Positions 18,601 through 25,626 of a DNA stretch of 64,000 nucleotides are shown piece by piece; the first letter of the stretch is position 1, and each line of letters begins with the position of its first letter. The position numbers and the translations under genes are program-made. This stretch comes from JANQIO01 sp965229625 (GTDB lineage Bacteria > Pseudomonadota > Gammaproteobacteria > Pseudomonadales > Halieaceae), in the NCBI GenBank assembly GCA_965229625.1, contig CBDDJJ010000001.1:2294001-2358000 (forward strand), given 5' to 3'. The notes beneath the pieces were generated by a model that was given only the letters and a program-made list of their open reading frames with translations, had not been told where the DNA came from and searched no databases.

Positions 18601-19054
18601 CGGCCGGCACGTCCAGGAACACCGCGTTCAGTACGTGCTGCACACGGCCCAGCTCGCGGATGGAGGCGTGCTCGGACTGGCAGCGGTAGAGGAAGTCGTA
18701 CTGTTCAAACTCGATCTGGTTCTTGCGATCACGCCGCGAGAAGCCGTCGGTATCACCCAGGCGCCCGGTGGGCGGCGTTTTCAGGCGTACGATAACGCGC
18801 TGGCGCCCGGTGGCGCCGATCAGCGACACATCCATTGTCGAGAGGTCGCCGGGGAGAAATGCCTGGTCGGCCTGCATCGGCGCGTCGAGTTTGAGGGTTG
18901 AAAAGTTGGCGGCCGGCGGCTGGTACAGCGCACGCTGGTCGATGCGGTCGGACGCAGATGCGCCCAGCACCGAGCACGCGAACAAGCCCCCGGCAATAGC
19001 GGTCAACCAGCCGTGAGGCCGTGAAGAGCGCGCCCGTGAAGAAAACGGATTCAT
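15602..19054 (-). CDS. secreted subtilisin-like serine protease (S8) with poly-Asp tail
   Basis: A 1150-residue secreted protease. A signal peptide (GWLTAIAGGLFACSVLGASA) and an I9-like propeptide precede the S8 catalytic domain. The triad is visible: Asp204 in VAVLDSGVDY, His283 in AGHGTHVADI and Ser593 in GGTSGAGPMVAG. A PA domain insert (about residues 435-540) contains VDRGACNFSLKMQNIEAAGG. A Lys/Gly/Asp-rich insertion of about 40 residues follows the Ser motif (about 613-651). Fn3-like domains occupy the rest. The C-terminus is eight Lys, two Arg and 21 Asp. Family members usually end without such a tail. The ATG at 19054 follows AGGGGAG, a good ribosome site. Confidence 0.93.
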   Translation of the reverse strand: MNPFSSRARSSRPHGWLTAIAGGLFACSVLGASASDRIDQRALYQPPAANFSTLKLDAPMQADQAFLPGDLSTMDVSLIGATGRQRVIVRLKTPPTGRLGDTDGFSRRDRKNQIEFEQYDFLYRCQSEHASIRELGRVQHVLNAVFLDVPAEALEGIARDPMVERVAPVGHYKLNLEETVPYVGAAAVQAGGFDGKGVSVAVLDSGVDYTHADLGGPGTLEAYATNDGTIIEPGTFPTAKVVDGFDFLGNVWPTGPGGFDDPPMPDPDPLDDLALVPGAFAGHGTHVADIIGGVNGVAPGADIYAIKVCASLTPSCNGISLILGMEFSVDPNGDGDTSDRVDIINMSLGADYGQPFDDDLSTAVDNASALGTLTVSSAGNCGDFPYCTGTPSSAPTAISVAQTEVPSATAFAMNVIEPAADAGLYNAVKYAWTPDPTETISGPVQYGDLDGTNLLGCDPFTGDLTGLIVAVDRGACNFSLKMQNIEAAGGRLGIIMLVAPGAPFSGAFGGGPAVNIPGFNISQADGDILRTGSAVVAFGPEFSSPLVGTTVGSTARGPDLSFNAIKPEIGAPGASVSAEVATGTERTPFGGTSGAGPMVAGAAALLQEACRADDSKGKGKGKDKDKDKGKGKDKGKGKAKGRKDKPPKDCSPLELKAALMNNAFRDIVSDTTGALAEITRIGAGELRVDAAAEASFIAWSPDDNQPSLSLGFEDVSEVVKIKRRVRIKNTSKRAQRFTFEPTFRYTDDAMTGAVQVDVKSRRLTVPPRQTRTVRVVFTIDPTLLSGNPMSSGPAGGDPASLTAAEYDGYLLIHSSRGDEAALPWHIIPRQAAEVDPDRDVIDPLPGNPGDVVDSIGLVNEGAGVAQNDAYTIVGLSDEMPRGERGAQMPMPDLRSFGVTTIPVPAGFCSADESFLWAFAVNTWDRQSHLLPVSHQIDIDTDRDGTADFTVLNAPVSFLFGDGGLGDAREVTGVIDNAAGTVSAFFLTEHATNTNNTVLLFCGEQIGFNAADFFRPVDITVNAVDFYNGGPGDVIDGITIAPLGEQYLGVPSGDLPSGTVGALDIVDFGALPELTPESGIMLFTNGDRGAGAYGGATEDTEALLFLLPGVEPPTPLSREEKKKKKKKKRRDDDDDDDDDDDDDDDDDDDDD
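15605..15667 (-). repeat. in-frame GAC/GAT trinucleotide tract (21 Asp codons)
   Basis: Twenty-one consecutive GAY codons (16 GAC and 5 GAT) form a microsatellite at the very end of the subtilase coding region, directly before the stop. Just upstream lies a second low-complexity tract of Lys and Arg codons (15668-15700). Length changes would stay in frame in units of one Asp. Confidence 0.9.
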
Positions 19055-19543
19055 GTTGAACTCCCCTGATTTGAGAAAACAACAGGCGAGTAGGCAGGCT
19101 CACAAGGCACAGCGCACGTAGCCGGCAAATTTGCATTCTGCCTTCGTGAAAGTGGCCAAAGCACGCCAGTTTTGCGCGTTTCTGCCCACTTCCTGCCGAG
19201 TTACACCGCCGGCGTCCACGCCGACATTCTTGACGCTTAAAAACGTCCTACCGGTACCTCGCCACTGCCCGCAGCGCCCCGGTTTGCCCTTTGATATTCC
19301 CTTCGATATTCCATCAGGGGAACGGTGTTACTCGTACAGGACCGCTTACATCTATCACCTGCAACTCATAGAACATAGCCTAAGCCCCGACGAATGCAAG
19401 AACCGCTTATCAACACCTGGCAAACGAAACCTGGACAAGGTGGGGACCGGCCTTGCAGGCCGAAGATGCAGCCGTCCCGCAGCTGCAACTATACTGGGGT
19501 TTGAACACACAGGTCCGCATCCAGTGCGGCGGGAGTAAGTGGT
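19055..19543. other. intergenic region, 489 bases
   Basis: This is the divergent promoter space between the subtilase (minus) and the Gfo/Idh gene (plus). A short direct repeat is visible near 19289-19311 (GATATTCCCTTC then GATATTCCATCA). Open frames here lack ribosome sites and coding-like composition. No RNA gene or mobile element was recognised. Confidence 0.5.
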
Positions 19544-20644
19544 ATGAGTAAGCCGACGCGACGCACCATCCTCAAGGCCGGTGCCGGCGCCACGCTGCTG
19601 GGTGTTGCCCCGCTTACCCGTCTGCTGGGCTCCAGCGCCGCACAAGCGGCCCCTTCAGGCCCGGTGCGCTGGGGCGTGGTGGGCACCGGGGGTATCGCCA
19701 ATTCCATGGCGCGAATGATCAAGCTGGCCGAAGGGGCGGAACTGGCGGCGGTGTCCAGCCGCCGCATGGAAACTGCCCGCGGCTTCGCCAGCAAGCACGA
19801 TGTGGCAGCCAGCTTTGATTCCTGGGCAGACATGGCCGCCTCTGATCGCGTCGATGCGATCTATGTGGCAACCCCCACCAGCGTCAAGGAAGAGATCTGC
19901 CTGGATGCCGCCGGCAAGGGCAAGCACGTGCTGTGCGAAAAACCTCTGGCCAGCCAGGCCTCGGCCCAGCGCATGATGGCCGCCTGCCGCAAGAACAATG
20001 TCGTCTTTATGGACGGCACCCACTTCGTGCACCATCCTCGCACCCTGGACATCAAGGCCAGGAAGCTGGACCCCTGGTCTGTGGCGTCGGCCTTCCAGTT
20101 CAATCTCCAGGATCGCGGCAACATACGCTTCAACACTGAGCTGGAGCCGATGGGCGCCATCGGCGACGCCGGCTGGTACAACATGCGGGCGGCGGTGGAA
20201 TACCTGCCCGAGGATGCGGAGCTGCTGGAGGCCAGCGCCTACCTGCGCAGAGACCGGCAGACCGGCGCGGCCATCAGCGGCAGCGGTGTCCTGCAGTTTT
20301 CGAACGGCGCCACGTCCACCTGGAACTGCGGCTTCGATTCGGGTGCCGTGGTCATGGATCTACGAATTACCAGCGCAGAGGGCGTCATCCACATCGACAA
20401 CTTCCTCTCCCAGAACCCGGACGGTTCAGCCGATTTCACCCTCAGTGGTGGCGGCTGGGGCCCGTCGGCCAGCCGCAAAACCATCAACATCCCGTCGAGC
20501 AAACCCGGGGCGGTGTTGATGTTCGAAGACTTCGGGAGTGCCATGCGAGACCCGTCGCTGCGGGAGCAGTGGATGCGCGGCAGCGAGCGCACCCAGGCCT
20601 GGCTGGACGCGGCCTGGGCCAGCGCGTTGGCAAACGAAGGCTGA
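19544..20644 (+). CDS. Tat-exported Gfo/Idh/MocA family oxidoreductase
   Basis: A 366-residue NAD(P)-dependent oxidoreductase. The N-terminus carries a twin-arginine signal (TRRTILKAG, then a hydrophobic segment ending SSAAQA), so the folded enzyme is probably exported with its cofactor. The Rossmann motif is WGVVGTGGIANSMA, and the family hallmark CEKPLASQ lies near residue 130. Related Tat-exported family members (for example glucose-fructose oxidoreductase) act on sugars, but the substrate here cannot be predicted. It ends 3 bases from the convergent DUF885 gene. No sugar-pathway genes are adjacent. Confidence 0.88.
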   Translation: MSKPTRRTILKAGAGATLLGVAPLTRLLGSSAAQAAPSGPVRWGVVGTGGIANSMARMIKLAEGAELAAVSSRRMETARGFASKHDVAASFDSWADMAASDRVDAIYVATPTSVKEEICLDAAGKGKHVLCEKPLASQASAQRMMAACRKNNVVFMDGTHFVHHPRTLDIKARKLDPWSVASAFQFNLQDRGNIRFNTELEPMGAIGDAGWYNMRAAVEYLPEDAELLEASAYLRRDRQTGAAISGSGVLQFSNGATSTWNCGFDSGAVVMDLRITSAEGVIHIDNFLSQNPDGSADFTLSGGGWGPSASRKTINIPSSKPGAVLMFEDFGSAMRDPSLREQWMRGSERTQAWLDAAWASALANEG

Positions 20645-20647
20645 GGT

Positions 20648-22039
20648 CTACTCAGCCAGCGTTTCCTGGATATCTGAAGCCGTCAGCGGCGCTGTCAATA
20701 TGCGCTCAAAGCGGGCCCAGGGGTCATCGCCCGCTTCGGCGTAGGCGCGGACAATGTCCTGGCCGATGTTGTAGTTGATGACGTAGGCCCGGTAGGTATC
20801 GACAAAGCGCAGCCGCTGCGCCGACTTCTCAGCGCTGGCCAAGTAGTACTTCTGCATCATGGTGGCGGCTTCATCGCGGGGCAGCTCGCCGTCCAGGTAG
20901 CGCCGCGATACCTCGTTGGTCGCATGGGACAACTTGCTGGTCAGCGTATTGAGGGCATCCAGCTTGTCGGCCAGGGCGGGGTCGAGACCTGCCATCGGGA
21001 ACAGCACTTCACGCTCAAAGTTGATTTTCTCGTCGCCGGGGAACGCCAGGTCGATGCCGTAGTTCCCGGAACCCTCCGCCATCGGACCAAAGGGCCCGAA
21101 CAAGGGGTTGACCGTGTACTCAATCCAGCCGCGATTGTTCACCAGCTCTCGTTCGAGAAACAGGTTCCAGACGTGATGCCCCGGGTAACCTTCATGGCAG
21201 CCCAGGTCCACCGCGCGATCAATAATGATCGGGAAGTCGGTGTTGATCTGGATGAGGCTCTCGAAGCCGCCCTGGTAGTAGTTATAGCCGGACCAGGGCT
21301 TGTCCTTCACGAATTCCATGCGGAAACGCTCACCGTCCGGCAAATCGAAGTGGACCGCGGTACGCGCCCGGCACTCGGCAATGGCGCGATCGAAGATCGG
21401 CTGCAGCTTGTCCTCCGGGATGGCCAGGGAATTGCGGAAGGCATCGACACGATCCGCGATAGATCCCTCGCCCGGCAGCAAGGCATCAATCTCAGCCAGC
21501 ACGGCATCGTAGTCGGCGAGGTCATACACGGGAGGCTCAACATCGTAGATGCCGGCCACCTCCTCATCGAAGCTGACCGGTTTTTCAGCGACCACATTGA
21601 AACGTACCGCCAGCGCGCGCACCGTTTTCAGGAGTTGTATGGCGCGGAAGGCCTCGGCCTCGTCACCGGGCTCCAGGTCATCGATGGCCTGGATCAGCCG
21701 ATCGATCTCCGCGCCTATAACAAACAGCCTCTCCGCCGGGGAGTCCGCCAGCGCCGCGGAGGCTGCCGTGGCGGCCTCGCGCCAGCTGGCAGGGCCGTGA
21801 TAGGCATCGACGTAGTTCGCATCGATAGTGCCGAACAGCAGCGCCAGCCGTACATACTCGGCGGCTATCTGGTCGAGCGGGGCCTCAAATTCGAAGGTCT
21901 CGCCCGCCGCTTCAGCCGCCTCGATGCGCTCAACAATGGTCATCGCCGACGCACCGGGTTCAGCCTGCGGCGCTTCCTGAACATCCTGGCTACAGGCCAG
22001 CAGGCTCAGTAGCAAGGTGGCTATCAAAACTGCCCGCAT
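20648..22039 (-). CDS. DUF885 family lipoprotein (putative metal-dependent peptidase-like)
   Basis: A 463-residue DUF885 protein. It starts at ATG 22039 with an AAGGA site and a lipoprotein signal ending LLSLLACSQ; an upstream in-frame ATG at 22096 would put 19 odd residues before the signal. The hallmark HEGYPGHHVW (an HExxPGHH-type metal motif) lies about two thirds along. KDKPWSGYNYYQGG and a C-terminal DGELPRDEA region are also typical. DUF885 proteins are thought to be gluzincin-like metallopeptidases, often envelope-located, with no established substrate for this member. Confidence 0.85.
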   Translation of the reverse strand: MRAVLIATLLLSLLACSQDVQEAPQAEPGASAMTIVERIEAAEAAGETFEFEAPLDQIAAEYVRLALLFGTIDANYVDAYHGPASWREAATAASAALADSPAERLFVIGAEIDRLIQAIDDLEPGDEAEAFRAIQLLKTVRALAVRFNVVAEKPVSFDEEVAGIYDVEPPVYDLADYDAVLAEIDALLPGEGSIADRVDAFRNSLAIPEDKLQPIFDRAIAECRARTAVHFDLPDGERFRMEFVKDKPWSGYNYYQGGFESLIQINTDFPIIIDRAVDLGCHEGYPGHHVWNLFLERELVNNRGWIEYTVNPLFGPFGPMAEGSGNYGIDLAFPGDEKINFEREVLFPMAGLDPALADKLDALNTLTSKLSHATNEVSRRYLDGELPRDEAATMMQKYYLASAEKSAQRLRFVDTYRAYVINYNIGQDIVRAYAEAGDDPWARFERILTAPLTASDIQETLAE

Positions 22040-22234
22040 AGTTTTTTTCCTTCCCGGTAGATGGTGAAACAAGCCGGGATAGTAACAGCCAGGCACAGCA
22101 AGTCGCAGGGTGCCGGGCGAAAGACCTGGTCAGCTCGCCAAGCAAACCAAAGCTGTGCAAAAACTGATCAGCCGAAATCTGTCGCGGCCCGCTCCGTCGT
22201 AGCTCTCCTACACACGCGTAAGTCTTTGTGTGTG

Positions 22235-22287
22235 TTGACTTTTATTGACATTACTTGTGACAACTCTAGCTAGTAGGAGGCGGTAGC
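22235..22287 (+). promoter_or_regulatory. candidate promoter and strong RBS before a small ORF
   Basis: TTGACT (22235) and TTGACA (22245) occur ten bases apart, followed by the TTGTGACAA palindrome and then TAGGAGG (22274-22280) seven bases before an ATG. A -10 element is not clear. The very strong ribosome site is the most convincing part. Confidence 0.4.
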
Positions 22288-22422
22288 ATGCATGACGCAG
22301 TACTTCCCTTTCTGAATCTGGCCATTCTTGGTTCGTTCATGGCAATGAGCGTGATTGACGCCAAGCAGACCGACAGAACACGGGACAATACTGGCCCTGG
22401 CGATACTTCCAGGGACAGTTGA
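22288..22422 (+). CDS. small hydrophobic protein, 44 residues
   Basis: An ATG at 22288 follows an AGGAGG ribosome site at ideal spacing. The frame encodes 44 residues to a TGA at 22420-22422. The N-terminal half is hydrophobic (VLPFLNLAILGSFMAMSV), enough for one membrane helix. The C-terminal half is polar and charged (DAKQTDRTRDNTGPGD). A strong hairpin follows at 22460. The gene stands alone between two minus-strand genes, with a possible promoter just upstream. No known small-protein family was recognised, and expression is inferred only from the signals around it. Confidence 0.5.
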   Translation: MHDAVLPFLNLAILGSFMAMSVIDAKQTDRTRDNTGPGDTSRDS

Positions 22423-22459
22423 TGAATGCTACGGGGGGTTAAATCAAAAGAACGAATTC

Positions 22460-22490
22460 GGGTGGCGCCCTGAACCACAGGGCGCCACCC
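22460..22490 (+). terminator. perfect 13-bp hairpin, probable terminator
   Basis: GGGTGGCGCCCTG and its exact complement enclose the loop AACCA. It lies 38 bases past the small ORF and 39 bases past the end of the minus-strand thioesterase gene. There is no good T-run on either side, so it could be a bidirectional terminator or an mRNA-stabilising hairpin. Confidence 0.5.
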
Positions 22491-22528
22491 GTTCCTATCG
22501 GCAGGTCACGGTGGCGGCAGTGATTGAA

Positions 22529-23098
22529 TCAGCCTGCGCCAAGACCGGGCACATCCACAAAGCAGTTTTCATCGGCGAGGTTCGCCGCCTGGATCACGGA
22601 GTCAAAGTCGTCGCGCTGCTTCTGCATGGAATCCCGGTACCAAGCCTTCAACTTCCTGCGCATCAGCACTTCCGAGTAGCGCCGCAGGTCTTCGGAATCC
22701 GTCAGCCGCAAGCCGGGTACCTGGGCAGTGTTACCTTCGGCATCCTTGGCGACCATGGTGAAGTAGGAGGTGTTGGTGTGTTTTACAAACTTCTCCTGGA
22801 AATTCTCGGCAATCACGCGGATGCCCACCACCAAAGAAGAGCTGCCCGTGTAGTTGACCCGGGCCTGCATGGAGACCAGGTCCCCCACGTCGACCGGTTG
22901 CAGAAATTCCACCCCGTCCACTGCCACAGTCACACAATAGTTTTCCGCGAACTTGGTAGCACAGGCGTAGGCCACCTTATCCATCATTGAAAGCAGGTAG
23001 CCGCCATGAATCTTGCCGCCAAAGTTGGCGTAGGCCGGCACCATGAGTTCGGTGATCACGGTGTCCGTGTCGGATGGGGTCTTCAGTTCCCTGGCCAT
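22529..23098 (-). CDS. hotdog-fold acyl-CoA thioesterase
   Basis: A 189-residue hotdog thioesterase of the YciA/BACH type, hydrolysing acyl-CoA to free acid and CoA. Typical motifs are YANFGGKIHGGYLLSMMDKVAY (with the conserved Asn/Gly/His region), VDGVEFLQPVDVGDLV and ARVNYTGSSSLVVG. The ATG at 23098 has GGGAG eight bases upstream; a TTG five codons earlier overlaps that ribosome site and is less likely. The C-terminal 40 residues form a charged helix, longer than in minimal members. It stands alone next to ChaN, with no obvious operon partner. Confidence 0.88.
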   Translation of the reverse strand: MARELKTPSDTDTVITELMVPAYANFGGKIHGGYLLSMMDKVAYACATKFAENYCVTVAVDGVEFLQPVDVGDLVSMQARVNYTGSSSLVVGIRVIAENFQEKFVKHTNTSYFTMVAKDAEGNTAQVPGLRLTDSEDLRRYSEVLMRRKLKAWYRDSMQKQRDDFDSVIQAANLADENCFVDVPGLGAG

Positions 23099-23186
23099 GC
23101 TGGCTGCTCCCAAATTGTTCTTATGCTGTGATACCGCGATACACCCGTGCCAATGAAAAACAGGTCACTCCCTGCAAGATAGCCAC

Positions 23187-24002
23187 TTATTCTCGTGCGG
23201 CAAACGCTGCGCAGGGGTCCTCGCGCGGCGCGGGGTCAGCCACCAGCCAGGCATCGAAGGGCAGGTAATCATCCGGCGGCGCCTCCAACTGGCCCACGCT
23301 CACCACCGTCACACCCGGTGCAGCGGCACGCAGCGCCACCGGCATGCCCCAGTCATCGCGAGCGTGCCCGGTACCGGTGATAACCACCACCGGGGCGCCT
23401 TTCTCGGCCAGCGCTTGCAGCGCCGTGCGCGAGAAGGCGGCGTCGCGCAGCCGCTGCGCCTCTACCATGCCCGGCAACAGCTGCTCGGGCAGCATATCGC
23501 AGTGTACGGACTGCTGATGCGCCTCCCTGGCGGCCTGCTGGTCAGCCGGCAAGGGCTGGTCCAGCGCAAAACGGGCGGATGCTTCACCGAATACCGCGGC
23601 CGCGCCTTCACTCACTGCGCGGTTGACCTCCTCGCGCGGCAGCGCCATGCCATAGGCCGGCGTACTGCCGAGTGCAGCAAACACTGGCTGGTAGAGGGAC
23701 CAGTCGGGCCATCCGCTCTCACCCCAGGCGAGGGCGTCGCGCAATGCCTCGCCACGGTCCTGCATGCCATTGAGCGTTGCCGCCTGTGCCGGGCTCAACA
23801 TCTCAAAGGCAACAGCGGCAGGCGCGAGTTCAGCGATGAGTTTCGCCTGGTTCCGGTGGTGGGCAGGGTTGTCGTGCACTTCACCGAGGATGACGATGTC
23901 CGCCTCGGCCATGGTGGGCGCTACGGTCCCGCTATACTGGCTGGCACAGCAGGAGAGCAGGGCCACCAGGGCGGCAGCGACGGGTATTCGAAATGTTCGC
24001 AC
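23187..24002 (-). CDS. ChaN family lipoprotein
   Basis: A 271-residue lipoprotein of the ChaN/EreA-like (DUF399) family, implicated in heme or iron binding at the envelope. The signal ends LVALLSCCAS with the lipobox Cys. The family block DIVILGEVHDNPAHHRNQAKLI lies near residue 35, followed by AFEMLSPAQ. Later motifs are WPDWSLYQPVF and VVVITGTGHARDDWGMP, the usual C-terminal His motif. The ATG at 24002 is followed directly by a typical signal. It is divergent from the NTF2-like gene at 24131. Confidence 0.88.
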   Translation of the reverse strand: MRTFRIPVAAALVALLSCCASQYSGTVAPTMAEADIVILGEVHDNPAHHRNQAKLIAELAPAAVAFEMLSPAQAATLNGMQDRGEALRDALAWGESGWPDWSLYQPVFAALGSTPAYGMALPREEVNRAVSEGAAAVFGEASARFALDQPLPADQQAAREAHQQSVHCDMLPEQLLPGMVEAQRLRDAAFSRTALQALAEKGAPVVVITGTGHARDDWGMPVALRAAAPGVTVVSVGQLEAPPDDYLPFDAWLVADPAPREDPCAAFAARE

Positions 24003-24130
24003 TGGATTCCCTTGTGGTTGTGCCTGGCTTTTCTATACGGTCGTGATGCTGCAGTGTATTGCCTGTGCTCCCTGCAATGCACGAGTACCGACGCCAGCCA
24101 AATGACTCTCAGTGCCACCGGAGACCTGCC

Positions 24131-24577
24131 GTGACAGTCCGACACGCAACAAGCTGCTTTTTGCCACTCGCCATGATGCTGGCGATGCTCACCAGCCCGC
24201 TGGCCCGGGCCGGCGATATTGAAGACATCACTCTGCTGCTGGAGGACTTTCTCGCCAACACGGAAAAAGCCGCAGCCCATGACCGGTTCTGGGCCGATGA
24301 GCTGGTTTACACCTCTTCCAGCGGCCAGCGCAGCGGCAAGCCCGCGCGCATGGCGGCCTTTGCTGCCGGCACCCAACCGGCCAGCCTGGCGGACAACGCC
24401 TACCGCGGCGAGGACATCCGCATACAGCTCTATGGCGACACCGCCGTACTGACTTTCCGTTTGGTGGCGGAGCCGAGGGACGGGTCTGCCACCCGCCAGT
24501 TCTTCAATACCGGCACCTTCGTGAAACGCAGCGGTGAATGGCGCGCCGTGGCCTGGCAGGCCACTGCTATCCCCTAG
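24131..24577 (+). CDS. exported NTF2-like / SnoaL-like protein (DUF4440 type)
   Basis: A 148-residue protein with a signal peptide (FLPLAMMLAMLTSPLARA) and an NTF2-like fold: EDITLLLEDFLANTEKAAAHDRFWADELVYTSSSG at the start and TGTFVKRSGEWRAVAWQAT at the end. This pattern is the common small lyase/isomerase/binding fold. The start chosen is GTG 24131 with GGAG at good spacing; an upstream ATG at 24059 would add 24 residues before the signal. The family is functionally diverse, so no reaction is assigned. Confidence 0.75.
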   Translation: MTVRHATSCFLPLAMMLAMLTSPLARAGDIEDITLLLEDFLANTEKAAAHDRFWADELVYTSSSGQRSGKPARMAAFAAGTQPASLADNAYRGEDIRIQLYGDTAVLTFRLVAEPRDGSATRQFFNTGTFVKRSGEWRAVAWQATAIP

Positions 24578-24691
24578 CCCACGGCTTCACCCAGCGGTGT
24601 TTTCATCCTGCGCCCACATTCTGCTGGGCCACTTGCCACGCGCCTGCGTAAAACCCTGAGTTGATGTGCAAAGTGGTCGAGGTAGCGCAAG

Positions 24692-25543
24692 GTGTCAGGT
24701 GGTATCCGCAGGAGTTTTGTAGGGGCGTTGTTGCTGTCCGTCTGCTGGCAGGCGGCGGCACAGCAGGATGCCGATGGGGCAGCCGTGGCGGCGGCCACCG
24801 GCGTGCCCAGCGCGGTGGGCATGGGCCAGCCCGGCTGGCGCAAACAGTGGGGCCTGGGGATTATTGCCAACCCCAAGTTCGTGGGCAGCGATGACTACAA
24901 CCTGCAACCGATCCCCTACTTCGATTTCCGCTACATGGACGGCAAGGGCACCAAGTACTTCGCCAATGTTCCCCAGGGCCTGGGAGGCTTCTTCTACCGC
25001 AGCCGCATTGCCGAGTCCGGCAGCTTTGTGAATGTCGGCGCCGCACTCGCCCCGGGCTTCAACGTACGCGACGATTCCATCGATGGCCTGGACGAAGTCG
25101 ACATCTCGGTAGAAGCCAGGGTGTACGTCGAAGCCGGCACCCGGCGCTGGGTGGCATCCGCTACCCTGGCGCAGGATGTGGGCTCCGGGCATGAGGGTGC
25201 CTACCTCGACCTGTCGCTGAACCGGCGCGGACGCCTTGGCTCCGGCCGCGGCTTCTATGCAGTCGGGCCGGTGCTGCGCCTTGGGGACGACACCTACAAG
25301 GAGTCGTTCTTTAACATCAGTCCCCAGGAATCCATCGACAGCGGCCTGCCCGAATACGACGCTGACGCCGGCGTGGAGCGCCTGGGCCTGCAGGGCTTGA
25401 TCAGCGTACCCCTGGGTGAGAGCAAGTGGCGCGTCACCACCCTGCTGCGCGCAAGCCGGCTGATCGACAACGCGGCAGACAGCCCGATCGTTGAGGAAGA
25501 GACCCAGTTCTTCTTCCTGACTGCCTTTACCCGCCCCTTCTGA
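24692..25543 (+). CDS. MipA/OmpV family outer-membrane protein
   Basis: A 283-residue outer-membrane beta-barrel. The signal peptide ends SVCWQAAAQ, and the mature part shows the family pattern KQWGLGIIANPKFVGSDDYN, then IPYFDFRYMDGK and alternating aromatic strands to a C-terminal FFLTAFTRPF with terminal Phe, as needed for barrel assembly. MipA/OmpV proteins are linked to murein-synthesis scaffolding or act as small porins. The start is GTG 24692; the ribosome site is weak (no clear GGAG), so the exact start is uncertain by a few codons. It ends 83 bases before the sortilin-like gene. Confidence 0.85.
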   Translation: MSGGIRRSFVGALLLSVCWQAAAQQDADGAAVAAATGVPSAVGMGQPGWRKQWGLGIIANPKFVGSDDYNLQPIPYFDFRYMDGKGTKYFANVPQGLGGFFYRSRIAESGSFVNVGAALAPGFNVRDDSIDGLDEVDISVEARVYVEAGTRRWVASATLAQDVGSGHEGAYLDLSLNRRGRLGSGRGFYAVGPVLRLGDDTYKESFFNISPQESIDSGLPEYDADAGVERLGLQGLISVPLGESKWRVTTLLRASRLIDNAADSPIVEEETQFFFLTAFTRPF

Positions 25544-25626
25544 GGGGCGTGTAAAGCCCCACGCTGCTTCCGCTCCCCGCGCCCGGGTGTTAACGTTTCC
25601 GGTTCATCTTTACCGGACACCCCGAC

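Noticed and set aside
19131..19538. Possible 135-residue gene in the gap before the Gfo/Idh gene
   Set aside because: No ribosome site, no motif, and composition unlike neighbouring genes; treated as promoter space.
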